Position numbers and translations under genes: made by a program
Source: SZAS-79 sp038211455
Lineage (GTDB): Bacteria > Pseudomonadota > Gammaproteobacteria > Burkholderiales > SG8-39
Direction of reading: 5' to 3'
Assembly: GCA_038211455.1 (NCBI GenBank)
Contig: JBBQVP010000098.1
Span: 1 to 15,791, forward strand
DNA: 15,791 nucleotides
The notes under the pieces: model-generated
Database searches by the model: none
What the model was told of the DNA's origin: nothing
What the model saw: only the letters and a program-made list of their open reading frames with translations
Shown here: piece by piece, positions 1 to 6,967 of the stretch
Position numbering within the stretch: the first letter of the stretch is position 1
Layout of the letters: each line of letters starts with the position of its first letter

Positions 1-1
1 G

Positions 2-541
2 GGGCAGACGCTCACGGTGGTGAACACCCACGGCTCGCAGGTAGTCGACTTCTGGGCGTTCAACGCGTCCGACCTGGGCGAGTGCATGTCGATGGAACAC
101 TCGCGCGTCGCAATCGGGAAAATCATTCCCGCGGTCGGCGACACGCTGCTCACCAACCAGCGTCACCCCATCCTCACGGTGACAGCGGACACCTCGCCGG
201 GTGTCCACGACACGCTGATCGCCTCGTGCGACCCCCGGCGCTACGAACTGCTCGGCTGGAAGGGCCACCATGACAACTGCACCGACAACCTCGCGGCCGC
301 GCTTGCGGCGCTGGGGCTCGCGCGCGTCGTGCATCCCTGTCCCTTCAACCTGTTCATGAACATCCCGGTGAAGGACGGCGTCACGCTCTCGTTCGAGCCG
401 CCGCTCTGCCGTCCCGGCGACGCGATCTCGTTTCGCGCCGAGATGGATGCGGTTGTCGCGTTTTCCGCCTGCCCGCAGGACATGGTCCCGGTGAACGGGC
501 GCGACTGCGTGATCCACGACGCGCACTACTCGATCAGCTGA
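2..541 (+). CDS. DUF1989 / urea carboxylase-associated family protein, 5' truncated
   Basis: The reading frame is already open at base 2 and runs to TGA at 539-541, so the gene starts left of the window and about 179 residues are visible. The GTG at 17 lies inside the domain and is not a credible start. The visible part looks like DUF1989: a stretch around GDTLLTNQRHPILTV, then HDTLIASCD, GHHDNCTDNL, the PFNLFMNIPV segment and a C-terminal CPQDMVPVNG. Conserved His and Cys residues in these blocks suggest a metal site. Family members often sit beside urea carboxylase or allophanate hydrolase genes and are linked to urea or guanidine nitrogen use, but the molecular role is poorly settled and no such partner is visible here. 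The 3' end overlaps the convergent glycosyltransferase by 8 bp. The family call is fairly sure; the function is open. Confidence 0.85.
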   Translation, partial: GQTLTVVNTHGSQVVDFWAFNASDLGECMSMEHSRVAIGKIIPAVGDTLLTNQRHPILTVTADTSPGVHDTLIASCDPRRYELLGWKGHHDNCTDNLAAALAALGLARVVHPCPFNLFMNIPVKDGVTLSFEPPLCRPGDAISFRAEMDAVVAFSACPQDMVPVNGRDCVIHDAHYSIS

Positions 542-1799
542 TCGCTCCAAGCAGCGCTTGCGCGGCACGCGCCGCACCCGTGCGCAGATTGCTGCGTGGA
601 TCGGCGGCGATGCGCGCGGCTGCGACCGCATACGCTGTGTCCCCGAGCAGCGCACCAAGTTCGCGGACCAGGCGCGAAGGCGTGGCGCTGAGGATCGGCA
701 GGCTGCGCGCGACGCCGAGTGCCACCGCGCGCCGCGCATTGTCCGGCTGGTCGAAGGCCAGCGGCACCACCAGTTGCGGCCGTCCCGAGGCGAGTGCCTG
801 AGCGAGCGTGCCGATGCCGCCCTGGTGGATCACCGCCGCCGCATGCGGGAACACCGTGGAGTAGGGCAGGTAGTCGAATGCCGCGATTCCCTCCGGCAGC
901 GAGCCACGCCAATGACCGCCGGTGAGGAGGATGGCGCGCCGCCCCAGGCGGGTGGCTGCGTCGATCGCCTTGTCCCAGAAATCCCCCGCGACCATCACCA
1001 CCGACGAACCGAGCGCGAACACCAGCGGCGGTTCCCCCGCCGCGAGAAAGTCCCCGAGCGCGGACTGCACTTCCGGCGCGGGCGCTGAGCCGTCGAATCC
1101 CGGGAATCCAGGCAGCAGCGTGCGTTCCGGCCAGTCGGCCTGAGCCGTGGCCAGCAGGGGCGGGAACAGCGCGAGGTTCAGGCGCGGCGAGAACTGTCCC
1201 TGCAGCAGTGCGGGGTGTACCGCGCGCGGCAGGCCAAGCTCCGCGCGCAGCGCCTCGAGCGGCCGCTCCCAGCGGCGCACCAGCAGCGCGCCCAGCGCAA
1301 TGCACCAGCGGCAGGGGCGCGGGCCGAGCCGGCGAAGCGTGCGCGCAAGCGCGGATGCGGCGAGCAGCGGTGGGTCCTCGCAGGACATCAGGCTGATCGG
1401 CGCGAGCACGCTCGACACCCAGGGCAACCCGGTCTTCAGGCTGACCAGCGGGCCGGCCAGCGTGAGCGGATGGGTCACAAGCAGGTGCGCGCCGGCAGAT
1501 GCGGCGGCGATGTCCGCGTACTGCGCGCGCACGTGCGGCATGACCATGTCACCGATCAGGTAGGCCGGGCCGCGCAGCGGGTCGAACAGGCGCGCCGCCA
1601 CCGCCTCCAGTCCGCCAAACTGTGCCTCGTGGGGACGCAGCGGGGCATATTCGATGCCCTGCGCCTCGACTGCCGCCCGATAGCGGTCGGTCGTCGCGAT
1701 GACCGGCCGGTGGCCGAGCTCGAGCAGCGCCCTGCCGATCGCGATATAGGGATGCAGGTCGCCGAGCGAGCCGACAGTGGCGAAGACGATGCGCTTCAT
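534..1799 (-). CDS. MGT-like (UGT-type, GT-B) glycosyltransferase
   Basis: 421 residues when started at the ATG whose complement lies at 1797-1799. This start places the family N-terminus (MKRIVFATVGSLGDLHPYI, the nucleotide-sugar transferase Rossmann start) at residue 1. The longer open frame to 1910 adds 37 unfamilial residues and would fill the divergent promoter gap. The C-terminal half has the donor-binding features of the family: FALGSS near residues 261-266, HQGGIGTLAQAL near 325-334 and DQPDN near 350-354. Such enzymes transfer a sugar from a nucleotide donor to a lipid, polyketide or other hydrophobic acceptor, probably in the cytoplasm. The acceptor cannot be read from the sequence. 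No acyltransferase, polyketide or carotenoid genes are visible nearby, so it is an orphan here. It is divergent from the D-aminoacylase-like gene (113 bp gap) and convergent with the DUF1989 gene. The fold and class are confident; the substrate is unknown. Confidence 0.88.
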   Translation of the reverse strand: MKRIVFATVGSLGDLHPYIAIGRALLELGHRPVIATTDRYRAAVEAQGIEYAPLRPHEAQFGGLEAVAARLFDPLRGPAYLIGDMVMPHVRAQYADIAAASAGAHLLVTHPLTLAGPLVSLKTGLPWVSSVLAPISLMSCEDPPLLAASALARTLRRLGPRPCRWCIALGALLVRRWERPLEALRAELGLPRAVHPALLQGQFSPRLNLALFPPLLATAQADWPERTLLPGFPGFDGSAPAPEVQSALGDFLAAGEPPLVFALGSSVVMVAGDFWDKAIDAATRLGRRAILLTGGHWRGSLPEGIAAFDYLPYSTVFPHAAAVIHQGGIGTLAQALASGRPQLVVPLAFDQPDNARRAVALGVARSLPILSATPSRLVRELGALLGDTAYAVAAARIAADPRSNLRTGAARAAQALLGAIS

Positions 1800-1878
1800 G
1801 GACGCCCCAGTGTAGCGCCGCCGCGTGTCGTTCCAGGTTCCATTCGCATTCCTGCTAGCCGCATACGGTTCGTCACGC

Positions 1879-1884
1879 GATAAT
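1879..1884 (+). promoter_or_regulatory. Candidate -10 hexamer for the D-aminoacylase-like gene
   Basis: GATAAT (5 of 6 matches to TATAAT) lies 28 bp before the ATG at 1913 in an otherwise GC-rich divergent intergenic gap. No convincing -35 box is seen 16-18 bp upstream, so this is only a weak candidate. A GGGA just upstream of the start codon could serve as the ribosome binding site. Confidence 0.25.
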
Positions 1885-1912
1885 TCCGTTTTCACCACGC
1901 CGGGAAACAACG

Positions 1913-3379
1913 ATGTCTGCGAACCACTACGACCTTCTCATCCGCAATGCGGTCATCGTCGACGGCACGCGCGCGCCGCGCTTCGAAGGCGCAGTCGCGG
2001 TGCGCGCCGGAAAGATCGCGAAGGTCGGCACGACACCGGACGCGCTCAAGGGGGCAACGGCGGCGACCGAGATCGACGCCGCGGGCAAGGTAGTCGCGCC
2101 CGGGTTCATCGATGCGCATACCCACGACGACCGGCTGCTGTTGTCGAGCCCGGACATGTCGGCCAAGGTCAGCCAAGGTGTCACGACCGTTGTGACCGGC
2201 AACTGTGGTGTCAGCCTGGCGCCGATGGTGCACAAGAGCGGCGCGGTCACGCCGCCGCTGGACCTGCTCGACAACAGTGGCGAATGGTTCCGCTTCCCGA
2301 GTTTTGCGGCGTATTTCGCGGAACTCGAGCGCAACCCTGCGGCAACCAATTTCGCGCCCATGATCGGGCATACGACGCTGCGCGTGATGAGCATGGATGA
2401 TCTCGACCGCCCCGCGCGCGAGGCCGAAATCGGCCGCATGCAGTCCCTCGCGCGCGATGCGTTGGCCGCCGGGGTGATCGGCGTGTCGACCGGCACCTTC
2501 TACGAGCCGGCGGCCTCCGCGCCCACCGCCGAGATCATCGAGGTGTGCCGTGCGCTGACCGAGTTCAAGGGCCTCTACGTGACCCATATGCGCAACGAAG
2601 CCGAGCTGATCATCGATGCGCTCGACGAAACCTTCGAGATCGGCCGCGCGCTGGGCATCCAGGTGGTGATCTCGCACCACAAGGTCGCCGGGCTGGCGAA
2701 CCACGGCCGCTCGGCTGAAACCCTTGCGCACATTGCAAAGCACATGCAGACGCAACCGATCGGCATGGATTGCTATCCGTATTGCGCTTCCTCGACGATC
2801 CTCACCTGGAGCAGGGTCGGCAGTGCATCGAAGGTGCTGGTGACCTGGTCCAAGCCGCACCCGGAGTTCAGCGGGATGGAACTGTCCGCGGTGGCGCAGA
2901 AGATGGGCCTGTCCGAAGAGGAGACGGTGGCGAAGCTGCTTCCGGCCGGCGCGATCTACTTCGCGATGGACGAGGCGGACGTGCAACGCATCCTGAAATT
3001 CGATCACACGATGGTCGGCTCGGATGGCCTGCCGCATGACGCGTCGCCACATCCACGTCTGTGGGGCACGTTCCCCCGCGTGCTGGGCCACTACAGCCGC
3101 GACCTGGGCCTGTTCCCGCTCGAAACCGCAGTGCACAAGATGACCGGGCTCACCGCAGCGACGTTCGGGCTTGCCGACCGTGGCGTGATCCGCGAAGGCG
3201 CATGCGCGGACCTCACGCTGTTCGACGCGGCGAGCGTTGCAGAGGGCGCGAGCTTCGCCAAGCCGATCCAGGCGGCGCACGGGATCGATACGGTGATTGT
3301 CAATGGCGAGGCCGTGTGGCGGGAAGGGCGCCCGACCGGGGCACGGCCTGGCCGCCGCCTGCAACGGCGCGCCGCCTAG
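1913..3379 (+). CDS. D-aminoacylase / N-acyl-D-amino-acid deacylase family amidohydrolase
   Basis: 488 residues, the usual length for the D-aminoacylase branch of the amidohydrolase superfamily. It would hydrolyse an N-acyl-D-amino acid (or a related amide or cyclic amide) to the free amino acid and a carboxylate in the cytoplasm. Visible motifs are the metal-binding GFIDAHTHDD with H69 and H71, NCGVS with C98 (the cysteine that bridges the metals in characterised D-aminoacylases), THMRNE with H225, SHHKVAG with H255, and SDGLPHD with the catalytic-type D371. A C-terminal beta-sandwich strand (GADLTLFD-like) precedes the final VIVNGEAVWREGRP. All key residues are present, so it should be active. 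Relatives annotated as dihydroorotase-like or D-glutamate deacylases share this signature, so substrate stereochemistry is inferred. The next gene, a CBS protein, begins 93 bp later behind its own strong ribosome binding site. Confidence 0.88.
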   Translation: MSANHYDLLIRNAVIVDGTRAPRFEGAVAVRAGKIAKVGTTPDALKGATAATEIDAAGKVVAPGFIDAHTHDDRLLLSSPDMSAKVSQGVTTVVTGNCGVSLAPMVHKSGAVTPPLDLLDNSGEWFRFPSFAAYFAELERNPAATNFAPMIGHTTLRVMSMDDLDRPAREAEIGRMQSLARDALAAGVIGVSTGTFYEPAASAPTAEIIEVCRALTEFKGLYVTHMRNEAELIIDALDETFEIGRALGIQVVISHHKVAGLANHGRSAETLAHIAKHMQTQPIGMDCYPYCASSTILTWSRVGSASKVLVTWSKPHPEFSGMELSAVAQKMGLSEEETVAKLLPAGAIYFAMDEADVQRILKFDHTMVGSDGLPHDASPHPRLWGTFPRVLGHYSRDLGLFPLETAVHKMTGLTAATFGLADRGVIREGACADLTLFDAASVAEGASFAKPIQAAHGIDTVIVNGEAVWREGRPTGARPGRRLQRRAA

Positions 3380-3459
3380 GGCGACCGCGCGGCAGACCGG
3401 CGCCGCGCCCTGTGGGATACTGCATTGCCTGAGTATTTGAATCCGCGAGTCGCTTTCTG

Positions 3460-3465
3460 AGGAGG
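3460..3465 (+). promoter_or_regulatory. Strong Shine-Dalgarno AGGAGG of the CBS-domain gene
   Basis: A perfect AGGAGG lies 7 nt before the ATG at 3473. It is the strongest ribosome binding site in the window; most other genes here have only partial matches. It fixes the start of the CBS-domain protein and suggests efficient translation. Confidence 0.75.
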
Positions 3466-3472
3466 ACGGATC

Positions 3473-3907
3473 ATGCAAATCAAGGAAATCCTGCGCGTAA
3501 AAGGGAACCGCCTGCTGTCGATCTCGGCGGAAGGCCGGGCCAGCGACGCGGTGAAGATGATGTCCGAGGAAAATCTCGGTTCGCTCGTCGTCATGGAAGG
3601 CACCCGGATGCTCGGCATGCTCACCTTCCACGAGATTCTTCATGCGCTCAACGGCGGGCAGGGCGCACTGGGTGAGGCGAGCGTTGCCGACATCATGGTG
3701 CGCGACCCCGTGACCGCCACGCCCGAGATGGACGTAAACGAACTGCGCCGCACGATGCTCGAGACAGGTGCGCGTTACCTGCCCATCCTCGAAGGCGACA
3801 AACTGGTCGGCGTGATTTCGTTTCGGGACGTGGCTAAGGCGGTGCTCGAGGAACAGGATTTCGAGAATCGGATGCTGAAGGGGTATATCAAGAACTGGCC
3901 TGCCTGA
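3473..3907 (+). CDS. Tandem CBS-domain protein (one Bateman module)
   Basis: 144 residues made almost entirely of two CBS domains, roughly 7-62 and 75-130. The typical pattern is visible twice: a hydrophobic LGSLVVMEGTRMLGMLTFHEIL repeat end, and later the MVRDPVTATPEM entry and YLPILEGDKLVGVISFRDV exit. CBS pairs bind adenosine nucleotides (AMP, ATP, SAM) or NAD and act as energy or redox sensors. As a stand-alone protein it lacks an attached enzyme or channel domain, so its partner is unknown. It may share transcription with the upstream aminoacylase. Its last codons and stop form the left arm of an inverted repeat at 3901-3935. The family is sure; the role is open. Confidence 0.9.
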   Translation: MQIKEILRVKGNRLLSISAEGRASDAVKMMSEENLGSLVVMEGTRMLGMLTFHEILHALNGGQGALGEASVADIMVRDPVTATPEMDVNELRRTMLETGARYLPILEGDKLVGVISFRDVAKAVLEEQDFENRMLKGYIKNWPA

Positions 3908-3946
3908 CCGGCGGCCGCAGGCCGGCGGTCAGGCAGGCCTGCGGCC
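3901..3946. repeat. Two interlocked inverted repeats at the CBS gene stop
   Basis: TGCCTGACCG at 3901-3910 is the exact reverse complement of CGGTCAGGCA at 3926-3935 (arm A). GGCCGCAGGCC at 3913-3923 is the exact reverse complement of GGCCTGCGGCC at 3936-3946 (arm B). The left arm of B lies inside the loop of A, and the right arm of B directly abuts the right arm of A. In RNA the two stems therefore compete. A includes the stop codon (3905-3907). It could help terminate the CBS transcript, but no U-tract follows, so it is not a standard intrinsic terminator. Confidence 0.7.
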
Positions 3947-3958
3947 AGGTCACGATGC

Positions 3959-4060
3959 GGGGGAACCTGATGGTTCCCCCGCTCCCCACGCTCGAAGCAG
4001 GGGAACCTGACGGTTCCCCCGCACCCCACGCTCGAAGCAGGGGAACCTGACGGTTTCCCC
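3959..4060. repeat. Three palindromic repeats with an exact 40-bp period
   Basis: A palindrome with arms GGGGAACC and GGTTCCCC around a TGAT or TGAC loop occurs at 3959-3980, 4000-4020 and 4040-4060. The copies are spaced exactly 40 bp apart. The connecting segments between copies are nearly identical (CCCCACGCTCGAAGCA), so the whole is a tandem array of a 40-bp unit. The third copy has one base changed in its right arm (GGTTTCCCC). The array fills the gap between the CBS gene and the Tat-type amidohydrolase and resembles REP-like or small dispersed palindromic elements. No coding role is seen; open frames read through it on the minus strand are artefacts of the repeat. Confidence 0.85.
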
Positions 4061-4117
4061 GCGCCCCTTCCCTAAACGCTCGCGGCTCGGACAAATCTTC
4101 TTTACGCTTCCCTTAAA

Positions 4118-5377
4118 TTGAATCGGCGCGGATTTCTGGTTGGTGGTGGGGTGGCCGGCGCGTCTGCGGGACTCGCTGCGTGGAAATTCTGGCCCGAGCA
4201 GGGGATCTGGAATCCCTGCCTGGCGCGGCTGCCCCGGCGGCTTGCGGAACACGAACTGGTGAAGGCGGCGTGGGAAGGCATCGACGCGCAGCAGGTCTGG
4301 GACACGCACGCGCACCTGGTCGGCACGGGCGATTCGGGGAGCGGTATCCGGATCAACCCGCGCATGAACAGCCTGCTGAACCCTGCCGAATATGGGCGGC
4401 GGCTGTTTTTCCTCAATGCCGGGTGCGCGCATGACGTCGAGTCCAGGGGGCAGGGTGGCGTGGATGCGGCCTATGTGGAGCGCATGCACAACTTGATTGA
4501 CGGCCTTGCGCCCGGCGTCAAGCTGCTGTTGTTCGCGTTCGATCGCTGCTTCAGCGAGAAAGGCGAAATCCTGTGGGACCGCACCGGCTTTTATGTGCCT
4601 GATGCCTACGCGCGCGATACCGCGCAGCGCCATCGCCGGTATTTTGAGTGGGTCGCGTCGATCCATCCCTACCGGGCGGACTGCGTCGAAGCGCTGGAGG
4701 CCGCCAGGCGCGGTGGAGCCCGCGCGGTGAAGTGGTTGCCTGCTGCCATGGGCATGGATCCCGGTTCGCCGCTGTGTGACCGCTTCTACGCTGCCGCGGC
4801 GCGGCTCGACCTGCCGCTGATTTCCCACGCGGGCCTGGAGCGCGCGGTCATGGGCTCGGATGAACAGGATTTTGGCAACCCGTTGCGCCTGCGGCGCGCG
4901 CTCGATGCCGGCGTGCGCGTGATTGTGGCCCATTGCGCGTCGATGGGCAGCGACCGGGACCTGGACAAGGGTGCGGGCGGGGCGATGGTCGACAGCTTCG
5001 AGCTCTTCGCGCGGATGATGGGTGAGGCGCGTTACGCAGGAAGGCTGTTTGGCGACATTTCCGCGATGACCCAGACCAATCGCGCCGGCACGGCGCTTGC
5101 ACGTACGCTCCGCGCCACCGATTGGCACGCGCGCCTGCTGAACGGGTCCGACTATCCATTGCCGGGGCTGATGCCGATCTTCTCAGTCGATTACATCGTC
5201 TCCCTCGGCCTGCTCGATCCGGCGGTGGCGCCGGTGCTGACGGAAATCCGGCGGCACAACCCGTTGCTGTTCGATTTCGTGCTCAAGCGCAGCCTGCGGA
5301 TTGAGGGGCGGCGATTTTCGAAAGCGGTGTTTGAAACCCGCGGCTTTTTCCACGCGGAGCAGCCAGCGGCAAGCTGA
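4118..5377 (+). CDS. Amidohydrolase (amidohydrolase_2-like metal-dependent hydrolase) with Tat-like N-terminus
   Basis: 419 residues from a TTG start at 4118. No usable ATG exists before the catalytic core (first internal ATG near 4363), and the TTG places a twin-arginine-like segment (MNRRGFLVGG followed by a hydrophobic Ala/Gly run to about residue 22) at the N-terminus. There is no clear AxA cleavage site, so it may be exported by Tat or kept as a membrane anchor. The catalytic features of a TIM-barrel metal hydrolase follow in order: WDTHAH with H64 and H66, RAVKWLP with K205, LISHAG with H237, VIVAHC with H272 and NGSDYP with D345. It may hydrolyse or decarboxylate a small substrate in the periplasm; the substrate cannot be read. 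No good ribosome binding site precedes the TTG. An exact start further upstream remains possible because the frame stays open. Confidence 0.8.
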   Translation: MNRRGFLVGGGVAGASAGLAAWKFWPEQGIWNPCLARLPRRLAEHELVKAAWEGIDAQQVWDTHAHLVGTGDSGSGIRINPRMNSLLNPAEYGRRLFFLNAGCAHDVESRGQGGVDAAYVERMHNLIDGLAPGVKLLLFAFDRCFSEKGEILWDRTGFYVPDAYARDTAQRHRRYFEWVASIHPYRADCVEALEAARRGGARAVKWLPAAMGMDPGSPLCDRFYAAAARLDLPLISHAGLERAVMGSDEQDFGNPLRLRRALDAGVRVIVAHCASMGSDRDLDKGAGGAMVDSFELFARMMGEARYAGRLFGDISAMTQTNRAGTALARTLRATDWHARLLNGSDYPLPGLMPIFSVDYIVSLGLLDPAVAPVLTEIRRHNPLLFDFVLKRSLRIEGRRFSKAVFETRGFFHAEQPAAS

Positions 5378-5396
5378 TCGGGGCGTCAGAGGGCTA

Positions 5397-5405
5397 TGCT
5401 AAACT
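5397..5405 (+). promoter_or_regulatory. Candidate extended -10 promoter element before aroC
   Basis: TGCTAAACT fits the extended -10 pattern (TGnTAnnnT) and lies about 45 bp before the aroC ATG, in the 72-bp gap after the amidohydrolase. A good -35 box is not seen, which extended -10 promoters can tolerate. It is a plausible but unproven start for the housekeeping block. Confidence 0.35.
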
Positions 5406-5449
5406 CGCGCCGCGATTCACGCTAAGTCCTTAACTTTGGTGGTTATTTC

Positions 5450-6550
5450 ATGTCCGGAAACAGTTTCGGCACGCTGTTCTGCGTGACTTCCTTCGGGGAG
5501 TCGCATGGCCCCGCGTACGGCGGGGTGGTGGACGGCTGTCCGCCAGGCCTACCCTTGTCAGCCGCCGACCTGCAACTGGAACTCGACCGCCGCAAGCCTG
5601 GCACTTCGCGGCATGTCACGCAGCGGCGCGAATCCGACACGGTCGAACTCTTGTCCGGCGTGCACGAGGGGCTCACCACCGGCACTGCGATCGGGTTCCT
5701 GATCCGCAACGAGGATCAGCGCTCCAAGGATTACGCGGCGATCGCGGAGAAATTCCGGCCCGGGCACGCCGACTACACCTACTGGATGAAATACGGCATC
5801 CGCGATCCGAGCGGCGGCGGGCGCGCCTCGGCGCGGGAAACCATGATCCGCGTCGCCGCGGGGGCGATCGCCAAGAAATGGCTCGCTGCGCGTTACGGCG
5901 TTCGGGTGCGCGGCTACCTCGCGCAGATCGGCACCAGGCCGATCCCGTTCGAAAGCTGGGATGAGGTCGGGAACAATCCGTTCTTCGCCGCGAACGCAGG
6001 AATGGTGCCGGAACTGGACACATTCATGGATGACCTGCGCGCCACGGGCGACTCGTGTGGCGCGCGCGTGAATGTGGTCGCGGAGAATGTGCCTCCCGGC
6101 TGGGGCGAACCCGTCTACGGCCGGCTGGATGCCGACATAGCCGCGGCGATGATGTCGATCAATGCCGTGAAGGGTGTCGAGATCGGCGCCGGGTTTTCGG
6201 CGATCGCGCAGAACGGAAGCGTGCACGGTGACGAGATGACTCCGCAGGGCTTCCTGTCGAACAACAACGGCGGCGTGCTCGGCGGCATCTCCACCGGCCA
6301 GGACGTGACCGTCTCGATTGCGCTGAAGCCAACCTCCAGCATCCGCATCCCGAGACGCACGATCGACGTACATGGCAATCCCGCGAGCGTGGCGACCACC
6401 GGGCGGCACGATCCGTGCGTCGGTATACGCGCCACGCCAATCGCCGAGGCGATGCTCGCCTGTGTGCTGATCGATCACGCGCTGCGCCACCGCGCGCAGA
6501 ACGCAGATGTAGTCACCACCCTCAAGCCGGTGCCTGGGACGGTGCGTTGA
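5450..6550 (+). CDS. aroC: Chorismate synthase
   Basis: 366 residues, full length for the family. It converts 5-enolpyruvylshikimate-3-phosphate to chorismate using reduced FMN, the last step of the shikimate pathway in the cytoplasm. The N-terminus is diagnostic (GNSFGTLF then TSFGESHG), with the invariant H19. The second active-site histidine is H106 in RPGHADYTYWMKYG, followed by the FMN/phosphate loop DPSGGGRASARET. Later family blocks are GGISTGQDV and GRHDPCVGIRATPIAEAM. The start ATG is supported by the canonical N-terminus; a GGTGG sits upstream. It is followed by hfq after 112 bp, so the two may or may not share a transcript. Confidence 0.97.
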   Translation: MSGNSFGTLFCVTSFGESHGPAYGGVVDGCPPGLPLSAADLQLELDRRKPGTSRHVTQRRESDTVELLSGVHEGLTTGTAIGFLIRNEDQRSKDYAAIAEKFRPGHADYTYWMKYGIRDPSGGGRASARETMIRVAAGAIAKKWLAARYGVRVRGYLAQIGTRPIPFESWDEVGNNPFFAANAGMVPELDTFMDDLRATGDSCGARVNVVAENVPPGWGEPVYGRLDADIAAAMMSINAVKGVEIGAGFSAIAQNGSVHGDEMTPQGFLSNNNGGVLGGISTGQDVTVSIALKPTSSIRIPRRTIDVHGNPASVATTGRHDPCVGIRATPIAEAMLACVLIDHALRHRAQNADVVTTLKPVPGTVR

Positions 6551-6662
6551 ATATCGCGCACTGTGCGGTGCCGCGTTCAGCCCGCGCCGGTCCGCTGGTG
6601 TGGAAAACCCCCGAAAAATCAATTACAGTTGCAACTTACCCACACGCGCCTGAGGCACCCAG

Positions 6663-6908
6663 ATGAGCACTAACAAAGGGCAGCTGCTACAAGACCCGTT
6701 CCTGAACACGCTGCGCAAGGAACACGTGCCTGTGTCGATCTATCTGGTGAACGGCATCAAACTGCAGGGCCAGATCGAATCGTTCGACCAGTACGTCGTG
6801 TTGCTGAAGAACTCGGTAACGCAGATGGTCTACAAGCATGCGATCTCCACGGTGGTTCCCGCCCGCGCGATCACCCTGGCGCTGGATGGCGCCTCGCCCG
6901 ATTCCTGA
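6663..6908 (+). CDS. hfq: RNA chaperone Hfq
   Basis: 81 residues, typical of the short betaproteobacterial Hfq. It forms a hexameric ring that pairs small RNAs with mRNAs. The Sm1 region is visible in GQLLQDPFLNTLRKEHVPVSIYLVNGIKLQGQIESFD (distal and proximal face residues Q8, F42-type position, and the Y-V-V-L strand), and Sm2 in the VYKHAISTVVPAR block with the conserved KHAIST motif. The C-terminal tail is short. A GAGG lies about 7 nt before the ATG. The 112-bp gap upstream is relatively AT-rich near 6600-6635 and probably holds a promoter, but no box pair is convincing. hflX follows after about 59 bp, the usual hfq-hflX order. Confidence 0.97.
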   Translation: MSTNKGQLLQDPFLNTLRKEHVPVSIYLVNGIKLQGQIESFDQYVVLLKNSVTQMVYKHAISTVVPARAITLALDGASPDS

Positions 6909-6967
6909 GCAACCGAACGGCGCGGTGGCCGTCGCGGGCACGATGTCGGTGCAGGTGCGGCCTATTG

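Noticed and set aside
1800..1910. Upstream extension of the glycosyltransferase to 1910.
   Set aside because: The added 37 residues precede the conserved MKRIVFATVG start and would consume the divergent promoter region.
1892..3643. A 583-codon minus-strand open frame opposite the D-aminoacylase and CBS genes.
   Set aside because: Its predicted protein is Arg/His/Ala-rich with no recognisable domain, and it mirrors the plus-strand genes codon for codon as expected in high-GC DNA.
3888..5128. Minus-strand open frames with repeated GAGEPSGSP-like and RFPCFERG-like peptides.
   Set aside because: The peptide repeats only translate the 40-bp palindromic array at 3959-4060 and the rest is opposite the amidohydrolase gene.
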